Below are positions 47,329 through 55,551 of a stretch of 62,319 nt of DNA, piece after piece. The stretch comes from Streptomyces sp. T39 (GTDB lineage Bacteria > Actinomycetota > Actinomycetes > Streptomycetales > Streptomycetaceae). Position 1 is the stretch's first letter, and each line of letters begins with the position of its first letter. A model generated the notes under the pieces. The model did not search any database, had not been told where the DNA came from, and saw only the letters and a program-made list of their open reading frames with translations. The stretch is from contig NZ_RDBP01000012.1 in assembly GCF_008042045.1 (NCBI RefSeq), positions 3,143,146 through 3,205,464 on the forward strand. Reading direction: 5' to 3'. A program made the position numbers and the translations under genes.

Positions 47329-48837
47329 ATGCTCGATCGAAGGAATCTGCTCCGCGCCGGCGGCGTCCTCGCCGCGACGGTCGCCACCGGGGCGGCCGCC
47401 GGGGCACCGGCGGCCGGGGCACCGGCCGCCGGCCGGCGCCGGTCCCAGTGCCCCGACTGGTCGGCGCTGCGCTCCCGCATCCAGGGCGATGTCGTGCTGC
47501 CCGGCGACGCCGCCTACGACGCCTCCAAGCAGCTCGCCATCGGCGAGTACGACGCCGTCACCCCGGCGGGCATCGTCTACGGCGAGACCCCGGCCGACGT
47601 CCAGGCCGTCGTGCGCTTCGCCCAGGACAACAGCCTGACGCTGCGCACCCGCAGCGGCGGCCACAACTTCGCCGGCTGGTCCACCGGCGAGGGCCTGGTG
47701 CTCGACGTCCGCCGCATGAACCACGTCACCGGCGGCGGCTCGCCCACCGTCCACGTGGGCCCCGGCACCCAGAGCATCGAGGCGCTCGGCGTCCTCAAGC
47801 AGTACGGCCAGGGCATGGTCACCGGCACCTGCCACGACGTGTGCGTCGGCGGCTACTACTCCGGCGGCGGTGTCGGCTACCAGAGCCGTCCCTTCGGCAT
47901 CGGCTCCGACCGCATGGTCTCCGCCAAGGTGGTCCTGGCCGACGGCCGGCTCGTCACCGCCTCCGAGCGCTCCAACCCGGACCTGTTCTGGGCGCTGCGC
48001 GGCAGCGGCGGCGGCAACTGGGGCGTCCTCGTCGACGTCGAGCTGCGCCCCATCTCCGTGCCCCGGATGGTCTTCTACGAGCAGATCTGGAGCTGGGACG
48101 ACGCGGAGAAGTTCCTCGACACCTGGCAGCAGTGGTACCGGACCACGCCGCGCAACAGCACCGGCCAGGTCATCGTGATCCAGCCGGACGCCGGCTCCGG
48201 CAACCCGCCGATCGTCCTCCAGCAGGGCGCCTACTACGGCACCAAGGAGGAGGCCGACGCCGGCCTCGCCGAGCTCGCCGGACTGGTCGGCTCCACCCCC
48301 GCCACCAGCAAGGTCCTCGATCTGCCCTTCGCCGACGGCATGCAGTACGTCTACGGCCTCGCCGAGGGCGGCTCCCACCCGCGCACCCTGTGGCAGCGGA
48401 TGCGCGCCCGCATCGTCGACCAGCCGCTCGGCACGGCCGGGACCGCCGCCGCGCTCGCGGCCTTCGAGTCGGCGCCGCGCACGGGCCAGACCCGCTACCT
48501 GAGCTTCGTCGGCCTCGGCGGCGCCGTCGGCGACAAGGCGCCCACCGACACCGCGTTCGTGCACCGCGGCGCCCTCTTCCACATCGGCTACGGCGTCGCC
48601 CTGCCGGACGCCTCGCCGGCCGACGAGGACGTCGCCGCGGCCGTGGGCTGGGCCACCACCGGCTTCAACGTGATCAACCCGCTGTCCGGGGGCCACTCGT
48701 ACATCAACTTCCCCGACATGTACCTCGACAACTGGCAGAACGCCTACTACGGCGTCAACTACGACCGCCTCAAGCGGCTGAAGAGGGCGTACGACCCGTA
48801 CCGCTTCTTCGACCACCCGCGCGCCATCGGCAACTGA
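47329..48837 (+). CDS. Exported berberine-bridge-type FAD oxidase
   Basis: A 502-residue protein. A twin-arginine signal (MLDRRNLLRAGGVLAATVAT) predicts folded export. The FAD domain has TRSGGHNFAGWS, whose His is the usual covalent FAD site, and GTCHDVCVGGYYSGGGVGYQ, whose Cys may form the second link; the BBE tail ends YYGVNYDRLKRLKRAYDPYRF. Such enzymes use oxygen to oxidise alcohols or close rings, often late in antibiotic pathways. P450 and ferredoxin genes follow after 38 bp, so it heads a tailoring operon. An extracellular location suggests action on exported product. Confidence 0.88.
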   Translation: MLDRRNLLRAGGVLAATVATGAAAGAPAAGAPAAGRRRSQCPDWSALRSRIQGDVVLPGDAAYDASKQLAIGEYDAVTPAGIVYGETPADVQAVVRFAQDNSLTLRTRSGGHNFAGWSTGEGLVLDVRRMNHVTGGGSPTVHVGPGTQSIEALGVLKQYGQGMVTGTCHDVCVGGYYSGGGVGYQSRPFGIGSDRMVSAKVVLADGRLVTASERSNPDLFWALRGSGGGNWGVLVDVELRPISVPRMVFYEQIWSWDDAEKFLDTWQQWYRTTPRNSTGQVIVIQPDAGSGNPPIVLQQGAYYGTKEEADAGLAELAGLVGSTPATSKVLDLPFADGMQYVYGLAEGGSHPRTLWQRMRARIVDQPLGTAGTAAALAAFESAPRTGQTRYLSFVGLGGAVGDKAPTDTAFVHRGALFHIGYGVALPDASPADEDVAAAVGWATTGFNVINPLSGGHSYINFPDMYLDNWQNAYYGVNYDRLKRLKRAYDPYRFFDHPRAIGN

Positions 48838-48875
48838 ACCGACCTCACCCACCAGGACAGAGAGGCGACCCGACG

Positions 48876-50138
48876 ATGACGGTCACCGACCAGGACACCA
48901 CCGGCTCCAGCGGGACAGCGGCCGTACCTCCGCCGGGCTGCCCCATGCACGGCGTACCGGCCTACCCCTTCGGAGAGCCGGTCGCCACCGACCTGCACCC
49001 CCGCTACGCCGAGGTCCGCGCCGAACAGGCGCTCACCCGCGTGGACATGCAGTACGGCGGCGAGGCATGGCTCGCCACCCGCCACGCCGACATCAAGACC
49101 GTGCTCGCCGACCCGCGCTTCAGCCGGGCGGCGACCGTCGGCAAGGACGTCCCGCGCGTCCGCAAGGCGTTCGAGGAACAGAACATCGTCAGCATGGACG
49201 ACCCGGAGCACGGCCGGCTGCGCAAGCTGGTCGCCAAGGCGTTCACCGTGCGCCGGGTCGAACTCATACGTCCCCGCGCCCAGGAGATCGCCGACGAGCT
49301 CCTGGACCGCCTCACCGCTTCCGGCAACACCGGTGATCTGGCCTCCCAGTACGCCTGGATGCTCCCGATCACCGTGATCTGCGAGATGCTCGCGGTGCCG
49401 CTGGAGGACCACTACAAGTTCCGCGGCTGGATCGACACCTGGCTGACCATCGGCAACGAGCACACGCTCGAGGAGATGAACGAGGCCCGCTTCGAGAAGC
49501 TGCCCGAGTACATGGGCTCGCTGATCGCCAAGCGCCGCGCCGAGCCGGGCGACGACCTGCTGTCCGCCCTCGTCGCGGCGCGCGACGAGGAGGACCGGCT
49601 CAGCGAGGAGGAGCTGATCACCATGTCGATCGCCCTCCTCGCCACCGGCCACCACACCACCGCCAACCAGCTGGCGAACCACCTCTACATCCTGCTGAGC
49701 CGGCGCGGGCAGTGGGAGCGCCTGGTCGCCGAACCCGAGCTGCTGCCGACGGCGATCGAGGAGCTGCTGCGGGTCACCCCGCTCAGCCCCTACTCGGAGA
49801 ACACCCGCATCGCCGTCGAGGACATCGAGATCGGCGGACAGCTGGTCAAGGCCGGCGAGGCCGTCATGATCTTCCCCGCCGTCGGGAACCGCGACCCGCG
49901 CGTCTTCGAGGCTCCCGAGGAGCTCGACCTCACCCGCAAGCACAACCCGCACATCGCCTTCGGCCACGGCATCCACCACTGCCTCGGCGCCCCGCTCGCC
50001 CGGCTCGAACTCCAGGTCGCGCTCGGCACCCTGCTGCGCCGTCTGCCGAGCCTGGAACTCGCGGTGCCGGCCGAGGAGGTGCCGTGGAAGTCCGACCACG
50101 TGGTGCGCGGTGTGGCCGCGCTGCCCGTGCGGTGGTGA
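48876..50138 (+). CDS. Cytochrome P450 (tailoring candidate)
   Basis: A 420-residue bacterial class I P450. The haem loop FGHGIHHCLGAPLARLEL carries the Cys ligand; EELLR is the ExxR motif. The I helix reads LLATGHHTTANQLA, with His where most have Glu/Asp before the conserved Thr pair, so proton delivery may differ. It starts at ATG 48876 and ends five bases before the ferredoxin. Likely a hydroxylase or oxidative ring-former for the polyketide; the substrate is inferred from cluster context. Confidence 0.92.
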   Translation: MTVTDQDTTGSSGTAAVPPPGCPMHGVPAYPFGEPVATDLHPRYAEVRAEQALTRVDMQYGGEAWLATRHADIKTVLADPRFSRAATVGKDVPRVRKAFEEQNIVSMDDPEHGRLRKLVAKAFTVRRVELIRPRAQEIADELLDRLTASGNTGDLASQYAWMLPITVICEMLAVPLEDHYKFRGWIDTWLTIGNEHTLEEMNEARFEKLPEYMGSLIAKRRAEPGDDLLSALVAARDEEDRLSEEELITMSIALLATGHHTTANQLANHLYILLSRRGQWERLVAEPELLPTAIEELLRVTPLSPYSENTRIAVEDIEIGGQLVKAGEAVMIFPAVGNRDPRVFEAPEELDLTRKHNPHIAFGHGIHHCLGAPLARLELQVALGTLLRRLPSLELAVPAEEVPWKSDHVVRGVAALPVRW

Positions 50139-50142
50139 CCGC

Positions 50143-50364
50143 ATGACCTGGCACATCGAGGTCGACCAGCGGGCCTGCATGGGCGCCGGCCTGTGCAACG
50201 GCAACCTGCCCGACCGCTTCCGTCTCGTCGGCGGCAAGGCCGAGCCCACCGAGACGGGCATCGAGCCCGACGAGGACGTGCTCGACGCCGCCGACTACTG
50301 CCCCTACCGGGCCATCCGGATCACCGACATGGCAACCGGCGAATCCCTCGCGGCCGCCGACTGA
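50143..50364 (+). CDS. 3Fe-4S ferredoxin partner of the P450
   Basis: A 73-residue ferredoxin. Its cluster ligands fit a single 3Fe-4S type: CMGAGLC (C-x5-C) and the distant YCPYRAI. Acidic surface (EPTETGIEPDEDVLDAADY) suits docking to a P450 and ferredoxin reductase. It begins five bases after the P450 stop and should be its direct electron donor; no ferredoxin reductase is in the window. Confidence 0.93.
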   Translation: MTWHIEVDQRACMGAGLCNGNLPDRFRLVGGKAEPTETGIEPDEDVLDAADYCPYRAIRITDMATGESLAAAD

Positions 50365-50386
50365 CTGACACGATGGGAGAACGGCC

Positions 50387-51181
50387 GTGACGATCACGAC
50401 GACCGAACCGGAGCAGGCCGCACCCGCGGAGAGACCCGTGGCCGGCCCCGCCCCGTCCCCCCGCTGGTGGCGCCGCCCCTGGGTGGGGCCCCTGGCCCTG
50501 GTGAGCGCGGTGTTCATCGCCATGGCCGTGCCGCGGTACCTCACCCTCGACCCCGCCGACTCCAAGATCCCCCCGGCGGCCGGACACCCGTGGCACTACG
50601 CGGTCCTGGTGGCGCACGTCGTGTTCGGCACGGTCGCCCTGGTGACCTGCTGCCTCCAGGTCTGGCCCGTCCTGCGGGCGCGGCACCCGAAGGTGCACCG
50701 CTGGAGCGGGCGCCTGTATCTGGTGGCGGGCGTGCTGCCCGCGGGAGTCTCCGGCATCGCCGTCGCCCTCGTCAGCCCCTCGGGGCTGTCGATGCAGATG
50801 TCGACCATCATGACCTCGGTGCTGTGGGTCGGCACCGCGGTCGCGGGCTACCGGATGGCCCGGCAGCGGCGGTTCGACGACCACCGGCGGTGGATGGTGC
50901 GCAGCTTCGCACTGACGCTGTCCATCATCCTCAGCCGGATCCTCGGTGTGGTCTACGACCACACGATCCTGCCCCAGCCCGACACCCAGGACATCGCCCA
51001 GCTGATCGCCTGGGGCCAGGCGAGGGCGGGCCTCGCGTCGTGGCCCGGCTGGATCCTGCCGCTGCTCCTCGCCGAGTGGTGGCTGGTCGAGCGGGGCTCC
51101 GGCGCACGTCACAAGGCCCGCCAGGCGCGCCGCCGGTCGGCCCTCGCGGCCGCCGGGCGGACCGGCACCGGTACGTCCTGA
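50387..51181 (+). CDS. DUF2306 membrane protein
   Basis: A 264-residue protein with about six to seven membrane segments. The DUF2306 pattern is seen in HPKVHRWSGRLYLVAG and FDDHRRWMVRSFALTLS, whose conserved His-rich loops recall haem-binding cytochrome b561-like proteins; no haem site is proven. GTG 50387 has GGGAG ahead. It follows the ferredoxin by 22 bp, so it is in the tailoring operon, perhaps in redox supply. Function unknown. Confidence 0.8.
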   Translation: MTITTTEPEQAAPAERPVAGPAPSPRWWRRPWVGPLALVSAVFIAMAVPRYLTLDPADSKIPPAAGHPWHYAVLVAHVVFGTVALVTCCLQVWPVLRARHPKVHRWSGRLYLVAGVLPAGVSGIAVALVSPSGLSMQMSTIMTSVLWVGTAVAGYRMARQRRFDDHRRWMVRSFALTLSIILSRILGVVYDHTILPQPDTQDIAQLIAWGQARAGLASWPGWILPLLLAEWWLVERGSGARHKARQARRRSALAAAGRTGTGTS

Positions 51182-51210
51182 CCGGCCGGACCCCGCACAC
51201 CGCACCCCCA

Positions 51211-51239
51211 GGGGCCGTCTCCGCCACGGAGACGGCCCC
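51211..51239. terminator. Terminator of the oxidase-P450 operon
   Basis: A perfect 12-bp stem (51211-51222 with 51228-51239) and loop GCCAC lie 29 bp after the DUF2306 stop. Confidence 0.85.
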
Positions 51240-51411
51240 CCGCGCGTGGCCGCCGGGCCAGGTCGACGGCGCGGTCCGTGCGCTTGGTGCATGATCGGGT
51301 CGTCGGCGGCGGGGTCGCCGGATGGTCGTGGCGTCGTGAGGGCGTCCCCCGGCCGGTCCCGGGCGGCCGACGGAGGGGGATCCCGGGCCGGCGGATCGAG
51401 GGGGAGGTCCC

Positions 51412-52002
51412 GTGGAGCAGGAGCAGGAGCAGGAGCAGCCGGATCGGATCGCGGACGGTCTGTCGATCATGCACGCCCTCGCCCGGGCACTCGGCACCCG
51501 GTACTCCGAGAGGACTCCGCAATGGACGGATCTCGGCTTCCCCGTGATCGACCGGGGCCGGCACGCGATCTTCCCGCTCGCGGTGGCCCCTGTGCGGGAG
51601 GCCGGCGCTCCGGTGGGGGGCGGGCGCCTGTCGGAGATGCGTGACGGCCTGCGGCGCAGCTGCGTCCACCACTTCGGGGGCGACGACTTCCACGCGGAGA
51701 TGGAGCTCGACGCCGAGGAGGGGTACGGCCGGAAGCTCGCCGACGCCGGAGCCGTCGTCACCGGACCGCCCTGGCAGTGCCTGTGGGGCATCCAGCGCTT
51801 CGCCGTGGTGCTCGCGCACGGGGTCGGTCACGAAGGGGCGGTGGAGACCCTCGCTCTCCACGTCGTTCCGATGGACTGGGTCCGCTACCGCCCGCTCAAC
51901 GCGGGAACCAAGCGCGAAGCGGCACGCCACCGCCGGATCCTCGGGGAGCGGGACGCCGCCGACGCGGTCTGGTCGTGGCCGCTCGACGCTCCGGACGCGT
52001 GA
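51412..52002 (+). CDS. Hypothetical soluble protein
   Basis: A 196-residue protein with no family I recognise. GTG 51412 follows GGGGGAGG. The N-terminus is a short Glu-Gln repeat (EQEQEQEQPDR, from GAGCAG repeats). The body has SIMHALARALGTRYSERTPQW, HAIFPLAVAPV, CLWGIQRFAVVLAHGVGHE and ends WSWPLDAPDA. There is no signal or membrane segment. It stands alone between two terminators, so it is its own unit; a role in the cluster is not established. Confidence 0.7.
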   Translation: MEQEQEQEQPDRIADGLSIMHALARALGTRYSERTPQWTDLGFPVIDRGRHAIFPLAVAPVREAGAPVGGGRLSEMRDGLRRSCVHHFGGDDFHAEMELDAEEGYGRKLADAGAVVTGPPWQCLWGIQRFAVVLAHGVGHEGAVETLALHVVPMDWVRYRPLNAGTKREAARHRRILGERDAADAVWSWPLDAPDA

Positions 52003-52059
52003 GAGCCGGCGGGAGACCGCCGCCCCCACGACCCGTGGCCGCCGGGCCCGTGCGCAGGG

Positions 52060-52101
52060 CGACGCCCCGGCCCCCGCCGGAGCGCGGGGACCGGGGCGTC
52101 G
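52060..52101. terminator. Bidirectional terminator
   Basis: An 18-bp stem with one mismatch (52060-52077 with 52084-52101) lies between the hypothetical gene and the convergent oxidoreductase. Confidence 0.8.
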
Positions 52102-52116
52102 GGCACGGGGGCCGGG

Positions 52117-53229
52117 TCAGCCGGCGGACGGGTGGGTGAGGCGACGGCGTTCACCCGTCGCCGCGGACTCCTTGATGGCGTCGATGACACGGTGCATCCG
52201 GGCCGCGGTGCCGAAGTCCGGCTCGGACGGCTCACCGGTACGGATCGCCCGCGCGAGGTCGGTGTACACCTGGTGCACGTTGCGCACCGGTGCGGGCGCC
52301 TGGGGGAGCAGCGGACGGTAGCTCGCGGGCACCGCGATCTCGACGGGAGGCCGGCCGCCGAGGGCGTGGGTGAGGACGAACTCGGGGCCGACGAGCGAGT
52401 CGTCGGTGGAGCGCAGCACCAGCCGCCCCGCCGAGCCGTGCACCTCGATGCGGAACCCGTCCCCGTGCGGGCCGCCGGTCATGAAGTGCACGGACGACGC
52501 GGCACCGGACTCCAGCAGACCGCCCACCACGATCTGGTCGGGCGAGGTCACCTCGAGCTCCTCGCCCGTCTCCTCCAGCGTGATGCTGGTGATGCGGGTC
52601 GCGAGCGTCGCCGACAGCTCGGTGAAGTCCCCGACCACGTACCGGTACATGTCCATCGAGTGCCCGGCCACGACGGCCAGGTGGTTCACGCCCTTGGTGT
52701 GGTCGAACAGCGCGGCGTACCGCTCGGACCAGACCGTCGGGGTGGACAGCGAGTACGTCAGCGACGTCGACAGCACCTCGCCGACGAGCCCGTCCGCCAC
52801 CAGGTCCCGCAGCAGACGCACCGCGGGGTGGTGGCGGCTCTGGAGGCCCACCGCGTGCCGGACGCCGGCCTTCTGCGCCGCGCTGCGGAACCCCTCCGCG
52901 GTCGGGGCGTCCAGGGCCAGCGGCCACTCGCTGTACACGTGCTTGCCCGCGGCGACGGCGGTCTCCACGAGGCCGTCCCGCTGGGGGAGTTGCACGGCGA
53001 TGGTGACGAGGTCGACCTCGGGGTGCTCCATGAGCGCCCGGGCGTCGTCGAAGGCGTGCCGCGCCCCCCACGTGCCGGCCGCCGCCTCGGCGGACTCCCG
53101 GCTGGTCCCGGCGACGGCCGTGATCTCGTAGTCGTCCGCGAGAGCCGACAGCGCCGGCAGATGGATGCCCCGCCCCCAGCCGCGCTCGGCGTGCGCTCCC
53201 ACCACTCCCACACGGATCCTGTCCGCCAC
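52117..53229 (-). CDS. Gfo/Idh/MocA oxidoreductase (RifL-type candidate)
   Basis: A 370-residue NAD(P)-dependent oxidoreductase. The Rossmann motif is RVGVVGAHAERGWGRGIHLP; the central EKP-like position reads VYSEWPLAL, with Trp in place of Lys, as in the galactose-dehydrogenase-like branch. RifL, needed with AHBA synthase to oxidise the amino-sugar precursor, is of this superfamily and length, so a supply role is plausible; a sugar-tailoring role is the alternative. GTG 53229 (VADRIRVG) is chosen since AAAGG lies eight bases ahead. Confidence 0.8.
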   Translation of the reverse strand: MADRIRVGVVGAHAERGWGRGIHLPALSALADDYEITAVAGTSRESAEAAAGTWGARHAFDDARALMEHPEVDLVTIAVQLPQRDGLVETAVAAGKHVYSEWPLALDAPTAEGFRSAAQKAGVRHAVGLQSRHHPAVRLLRDLVADGLVGEVLSTSLTYSLSTPTVWSERYAALFDHTKGVNHLAVVAGHSMDMYRYVVGDFTELSATLATRITSITLEETGEELEVTSPDQIVVGGLLESGAASSVHFMTGGPHGDGFRIEVHGSAGRLVLRSTDDSLVGPEFVLTHALGGRPPVEIAVPASYRPLLPQAPAPVRNVHQVYTDLARAIRTGEPSEPDFGTAARMHRVIDAIKESAATGERRRLTHPSAG

Positions 53230-53300
53230 GTCGAACACCTTTCGTCTGTGCCTTTGTCTGTCATGTGCGACCGGCCGGCCGCCGGTGCGCCAGTCTGCCG

Positions 53301-53346
53301 ACGGTGCGGGGCGCGACCGGCGAACTCCGGTCACGCCCCGCACCGT
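53301..53346 (-). terminator. Terminator of the exporter gene
   Basis: A 20-bp stem with one mismatch (53301-53320 with 53327-53346) lies 20 bp beyond the exporter stop codon and separates it from the oxidoreductase gene on the same strand. Confidence 0.82.
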
Positions 53347-53365
53347 TGACCCGTCACTCACCCGG

Positions 53366-54865
53366 TCAGTGCACGACCACGGTCTTGACGGTCGTGTCGC
53401 GCACCGTCTCCTCCGGGCTGCCCGGCGCGCTCTCACCCGCACCGGCGCCCGCCGCGGGAGCCGTGTCCCGCAGGACGAAGAAGGTGACGAGCCACGCCAG
53501 GAAGACGAATCCCGCCGCGAAGACGAACGCCAGGCTGTAGCCGTCCCGCAGTGCCTGGATCTGCGCGGTGCCCTCCGACAGCAGGGTGTTGCTGCGCGAG
53601 GTGGCGACGGTGGCGAGCACCGCGAGACCGACCGCGGCGCCGGCCTGCTGCGCCGTGTTGTTGAGACCGGAGGCGAGACCGGCGTCGGCCGGGGCGGCAC
53701 CGGACATGGCCCGCATGATGACCGACGGCACCGTCAGACCCATGCCGAAGCCCTGGATGACGAGCGTCGGGGCCACGTCCACCCAGTAGTTGCCGTCGAC
53801 GGGGGCCCGGCTGAGCAGCAGCAGGCCGCCGCCGAGGAACAGCAGACCGGTCAGCAGCACCCGGCGGGTGCCGAAGCGCGCCGTGAGCTTCGCCGTGAAG
53901 AACAGCGACATGGTGCCGATGACCAGCGGCGCCGGGAGGAAGGCGAGACCCGTCTGCATGGAGTCGAAGCCGAGAACCCGCTGGAGGTAGAGGGCGTTGA
54001 GGAACTGGAAGCCGAAGCCCGCCGAGAAGACGAGCACCACGGCGATGTTGGCTCCGCTGATCTCACGGTTGCGGAAGATGCGCAGGGCCAGCAGCGGACG
54101 CGCCGCCTTCGCCTGGCGGACGAGGAAGGCGATGAGCAGGACGACGGAGACGGCGCCGTAGATGCCCAGCTCGGCGGCGCTGTAGTGGTCCTCGGAGACC
54201 TGCGAGATGGTGAAGACGCCCAGCGACAGACCGGCCGTCACCAGGACGGCGCCGATGGCGTCGGCACCGGCACGCAGCCCGAGCCCGGAGGTCGCGGACA
54301 GCAGTTTGATACCGGCGACCAGGGCGATCGCGCCGATCGGCAGGTTGATGAGGAACACCCAGTGCCAGCCGAGCGCGTCCGTGATGACACCGCCGGCGAT
54401 CAGGCCGATGGAGGCGCCGCCCGCCGAGACGAAGCTGTAGATGCCCATGGCCTTGGCCTGCTCGGCGGGCTCCGGGTACAGGCCCACGATCATGCCGAGC
54501 ACCACCGCCGAGGCGAGCGCCGCGCCGACGCCCTGCAGGAAGCGGCCGCCGATCAGCATCTCCTGGTTGGTGGCGACACCGCAGAGCAGCGAGGCGAGCG
54601 TGAACGTCACCAGACCGGCGAGGAACACCTTCTTGCTGCCGATCAGGTCGCCGAGACGGCCGGAGAGCAGCAGCAGGCCCGCGAAGGCGATGAGGTACGA
54701 GTTCACGACCCAGGACAGGCCGCCCTGGGAGAAGTCGAGGTCGTTCTGGATGGTCGGCAGCGCGACCGTGACGATCGTCCCGTCAAGGATGATCATCAAC
54801 TGCATGGTGCAGAGCGTTGCGAGCGCCAGCCCGCGCGAGCTGGTCGTGCCGGTCTGTGGGGTCAC
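53366..54865 (-). CDS. DHA2-type MFS exporter, likely self-resistance
   Basis: A 499-residue proton-driven exporter with 14 segments. QLMIILDGTIVTVALPTIQN and motif C-like SAGGASIGLIAGGVITDALGW place it in the EmrB/QacA group. It lies divergent from an HxlR regulator across 149 bp with a palindromic candidate operator, the usual layout of regulated efflux for a cluster product. GTG 54865 is the likely start (TPQTGTTSSRG follows). The C-terminal tail of about 35 residues is polar and cytosolic. Confidence 0.88.
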   Translation of the reverse strand: MTPQTGTTSSRGLALATLCTMQLMIILDGTIVTVALPTIQNDLDFSQGGLSWVVNSYLIAFAGLLLLSGRLGDLIGSKKVFLAGLVTFTLASLLCGVATNQEMLIGGRFLQGVGAALASAVVLGMIVGLYPEPAEQAKAMGIYSFVSAGGASIGLIAGGVITDALGWHWVFLINLPIGAIALVAGIKLLSATSGLGLRAGADAIGAVLVTAGLSLGVFTISQVSEDHYSAAELGIYGAVSVVLLIAFLVRQAKAARPLLALRIFRNREISGANIAVVLVFSAGFGFQFLNALYLQRVLGFDSMQTGLAFLPAPLVIGTMSLFFTAKLTARFGTRRVLLTGLLFLGGGLLLLSRAPVDGNYWVDVAPTLVIQGFGMGLTVPSVIMRAMSGAAPADAGLASGLNNTAQQAGAAVGLAVLATVATSRSNTLLSEGTAQIQALRDGYSLAFVFAAGFVFLAWLVTFFVLRDTAPAAGAGAGESAPGSPEETVRDTTVKTVVVH

Positions 54866-54969
54866 GGCTCTCTTCTTTCCTGAGGAGAAGGGGTGGGTGC
54901 CGGCGATCGGCCGGCGTGCGCGAAGACGTAGCTGCACAGGGGCTGACATGGTGTACGTCTTGTTACAGA

Positions 54970-54981
54970 GACCATGGTCTG
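54970..54981. promoter_or_regulatory. Perfect 12-bp palindrome, candidate HxlR operator
   Basis: AGACCATGGTCT (54970-54981) is self-complementary and followed by a further half-site GGGACCAT (54982-54989). It lies 33 bp before the HxlR start, in the gap with the divergent exporter. TTGTTACA just upstream may belong to the promoter. Confidence 0.5.
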
Positions 54982-55014
54982 GGACCATGAGGCGCGGCGG
55001 AAGGAGGCACTTTC

Positions 55015-55461
55015 ATGTCCCAGGGGAACACCGATGTGACCACCGAGGTCAGCGCGGTGCAGCAGTGTGAAACTCCTGCCGCGCAGGCCGCGTGTTCGGT
55101 TCTCGAAGTACTCGGACGAGTGAGCGGCAAATGGAGCATCGGCATCCTGCTGGTCACGACGCAGGGGCCCGCCCGCTTCACCGAGCTGGAGCGCCAGGTG
55201 AAGGGCATCAGCCGCCGCATGCTCACCCTCACCCTGCGGAACCTGGAGCGGGACGGCCTGCTGACCCGCACGGTCTACCCCACGGTGCCGCCGAAGGTCG
55301 AGTACACGGCGACCCCGATGGCCCGCGAGCTCTACGACTCCCTGCTCGCGCTGACCGGTTGGGCGGAGCGCCACCTCCACGAGATCGACCGCGCACGCGC
55401 CGACTACGACGGCGGCACTGCCGCCCCCGCCGCGGTGCGCACACCGGCGCTGGCCGGCTGA
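55015..55461 (+). CDS. HxlR-family transcriptional regulator
   Basis: A 148-residue winged-helix regulator. The N-terminal Cys residues (QQCETPAAQAACSVLEVLG) could sense redox or quinones, as in several HxlR/DUF24 proteins; the core has GKWSIGILLVTTQGPARFTE, ISRRMLTLTLRNLERDGLL and PKVEYTATPMARELYD. The start has GGAAGGAGG ahead. It probably represses the divergent exporter until the ansamycin, often a quinone, accumulates. Binding to the palindrome at 54970 is inferred. Confidence 0.88.
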   Translation: MSQGNTDVTTEVSAVQQCETPAAQAACSVLEVLGRVSGKWSIGILLVTTQGPARFTELERQVKGISRRMLTLTLRNLERDGLLTRTVYPTVPPKVEYTATPMARELYDSLLALTGWAERHLHEIDRARADYDGGTAAPAAVRTPALAG

Positions 55462-55493
55462 CGGCCCGGCCGCCGACGGCACCTCGCGGCGGC

Positions 55494-55520
55494 TGCCGTG
55501 CGCGCACCGCGCGCACGGCA
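55494..55520. terminator. Bidirectional terminator
   Basis: A perfect 11-bp stem (55494-55504 with 55510-55520) and loop CACCG lie between the HxlR gene and the convergent flavin hydroxylase. Confidence 0.78.
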
Positions 55521-55551
55521 CCCACCGCATGACGTTCATGGCAGGGATGCC

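Noticed and set aside
45835..48852. A 1,005-residue minus-strand protein extending the acyltransferase
   Set aside because: The N-terminal 580 residues are the antisense shadow of the FAD oxidase; the real start is GTG 47109 with an AAGGAG site.
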